Source of the DNA: Afipia sp. | Lineage (GTDB): Bacteria > Pseudomonadota > Alphaproteobacteria > Rhizobiales > Xanthobacteraceae | Length of the DNA stretch: 6,467 nucleotides | Direction of reading: 5' to 3' | Assembly (NCBI GenBank): GCA_020056155.1 | Contig: JAGVII010000459.1 | Location: forward strand, 1-6,467 | In this document: in pieces, positions 5,591 through 6,467 of the stretch | How positions within the stretch are numbered: position 1 is the first letter of the stretch | How the letters are laid out: each line of letters begins with the position of its first letter | The notes under the pieces: generated by a model | What the model was told of the DNA's origin: nothing | Databases searched by the model: none | The model's input: only the letters and a program-made list of their open reading frames with translations | Position numbers and translations under genes: made by a program

Positions 5591-5636
5591 CCGCCGTCAC
5601 ATCGGGGAGCCGCACTGGCTGCGCGGCTGACGACGG
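5591..5636 (+). other. Two-tier inverted repeat in the yfgM-like 5' leader
   Basis: AGCCGC (5608-5613) pairs with GCGGCT (5623-5628) around a 9-base loop. Directly outside it, 5591-5598 pairs with 5629-5636 at seven of eight positions, leaving a 9-base bulge on the left arm. The structure ends 40 bases before the GTG start of the yfgM-like gene. It could be a leader element, or an end signal for the TetR-like gene, but the tail is only weakly T-rich. Confidence 0.3.
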
Positions 5637-5676
5637 TTTCACATCATTTTCAAAACACGCCGGACGGAACAGTTAA

Positions 5677-6330
5677 GTGTCTGAAATATTTCATGAAATA
5701 GACGATGACTTGCGCCGCGAGCGGATCAAGAGGCTCTGGGAGCGGTATTCGATCTTCTTCATCGCGGCTGCGATTCTCATCGTCGCCAGTGTCGGCGGCT
5801 GGCGCGGCTACGAATACCTCGAAGCCAAGAAGGCCGCAGAGGCCGGATCTGCCTTCGAGGCGGCCATCGGGCTGTCCGAGCAGGGCAAGAAGACCGAGGC
5901 CGAGGCGGCTTTCGCGAAGATCGCGGCTGACGGGTCCAAGGGCTATCGCGCGCTGGCGCGTCTGCGCGCCGCTGCGGATGCTGCTGCTGCCGACCCGAAG
6001 GCTGCGGCCAAGCTTTACGACGGCATTGCTGCCGATCCGAGCGTCGCGGTGACCGAACAGGACCTGGCGCGCATTCGCGCCGCAAGCCTGATGATGGAAA
6101 CCGAGCCCTACGCAGAGATGCGTCAGCGGCTCGAGCCGGCGACCGGCGAGGGGCGGACCTTCCGGCATACCGCGCGCGAACTGCTCGCGTTGTCGGCATA
6201 CCGTGCGAACGACGCCACCGCCGCGCGCCAGTGGCTCGACATGATCGGCAACGATGCGCGCACGCCGGCGAGCATGCGCAGCCGCGCCGAAGCATTGCAG
6301 GCCCTGCTGCCGCCTGCAGCGAAAAGCTGA
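5677..6330 (+). CDS. YfgM-like tetratricopeptide-repeat membrane protein
   Basis: Protein of 217 residues with the typical YfgM layout: a charged cytoplasmic N-terminus (MSEIFHEIDDDLRRERIKRLWERY), one membrane helix at about 25-44, and an alanine-rich helical periplasmic domain of TPR type (TPR_21 family) from about 50 to the end. In E. coli, YfgM is an ancillary SecYEG subunit that with PpiD links translocation to periplasmic chaperones; the alphaproteobacterial relatives are presumed similar. The start is GTG at 5677, chosen because the conserved acidic/basic N-terminus begins there; GGACGGA about 8-9 bases upstream serves as a weak ribosome binding site. bamB starts 12 bases after the stop, the same yfgM-bamB order as in E. 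coli, which supports both the assignment and co-transcription. Individual TPR motifs are degenerate. Confidence 0.88.
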   Translation: MSEIFHEIDDDLRRERIKRLWERYSIFFIAAAILIVASVGGWRGYEYLEAKKAAEAGSAFEAAIGLSEQGKKTEAEAAFAKIAADGSKGYRALARLRAAADAAAADPKAAAKLYDGIAADPSVAVTEQDLARIRAASLMMETEPYAEMRQRLEPATGEGRTFRHTARELLALSAYRANDATAARQWLDMIGNDARTPASMRSRAEALQALLPPAAKS

Positions 6331-6342
6331 AGCGAGACATCG

Positions 6343-6467
6343 ATGCGCCGCCCGCAACACTTGATTGCCGCCACTGTTCTTGCCGCGATGTCGGTCGCGC
6401 TTGCCGGCTGTTCCAGCGGCAGCTTCGATCCGACCGACATGATGGACTGGTTCGACACCAAGAAGAA
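6343..6467 (+). CDS. bamB: BamB outer-membrane assembly lipoprotein, N-terminal part (cut by window end)
   Basis: Only the first 41 codons are present. Residues 1-21 are a lipoprotein signal peptide (MRRPQH, hydrophobic core, then the lipobox LAGC with the lipidated cysteine at residue 22). SSGSFDPTDMMDWFDTKKK follows, matching the start of alphaproteobacterial BamB as I remember it. The rest, expected to be an eight-bladed PQQ-like beta-propeller, lies outside the window. BamB is a non-essential lipoprotein of the BAM complex that inserts beta-barrel proteins such as the porin encoded at 2859-3617. The assignment leans on the position 12 bases after the yfgM-like gene; in many genomes der follows. 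The ATG has only a weak ribosome binding site (GCGAG). Confidence 0.8.
   Translation, partial: MRRPQHLIAATVLAAMSVALAGCSSGSFDPTDMMDWFDTKK

Overview
The window looks like chromosomal DNA of an alphaproteobacterium of the Nitrobacteraceae (Bradyrhizobium / Rhodopseudomonas / Afipia type). This rests on high G+C coding sequence, a REP-type inverted doublet of the kind common in these genomes, an Omp25/RopB-like porin with the ADMAPRYKAPP-type mature N-terminus, an orphan Bug-type binding protein, and the order nnrU-panB ... yfgM-like-bamB. The genus call is inference from family recall, not from a search.

Layout, left to right. Bases 7-129 hold two inverted, hairpin-forming REP copies (a REPIN). 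They lie just past the end of a leftward gene for a Bug/TctC periplasmic solute-binding protein (152-1126). A short divergent spacer with a perfect 7-bp inverted repeat separates it from a rightward pair, an NnrU-family membrane protein (1303-1887) and panB (1891-2739), only 3 bases apart. A GC hairpin terminator (2770-2792) stands between panB and the convergent gene for an Omp25-like outer membrane beta-barrel protein (2859-3617, leftward), which has a plausible promoter at 3683-3710.

The middle of the window, about 3.6-5.5 kb, is less orderly. A 391-base gene-free stretch (3618-4008) has competing stem-loops and a terminator-like hairpin. Next come a stand-alone AraC-type DNA-binding domain (4009-4392), a leftward small conserved protein of 68 residues overlapping it tail to tail (4376-4582), an A+T-richer control region with an inverted repeat (4643-4662), and a protein that resembles only the C-terminal half of a TetR-family regulator (4868-5455).

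The right end returns to core genes: a YfgM-like membrane-anchored protein (5677-6330) and the beginning of bamB (6343 to the window edge). YfgM is tied to the Sec translocon and periplasmic chaperones, and BamB to outer-membrane protein assembly, so these two work in envelope biogenesis. The porin would be a typical client of that machinery. PanB makes the pantothenate precursor ketopantoate. The porin-to-TetR block reads as accessory material between two core segments. I see no convincing new multi-gene system; the most unusual items are the TetR-like protein without a DNA-binding domain, the cut-down AraC protein, and the structured non-coding stretch beside it.
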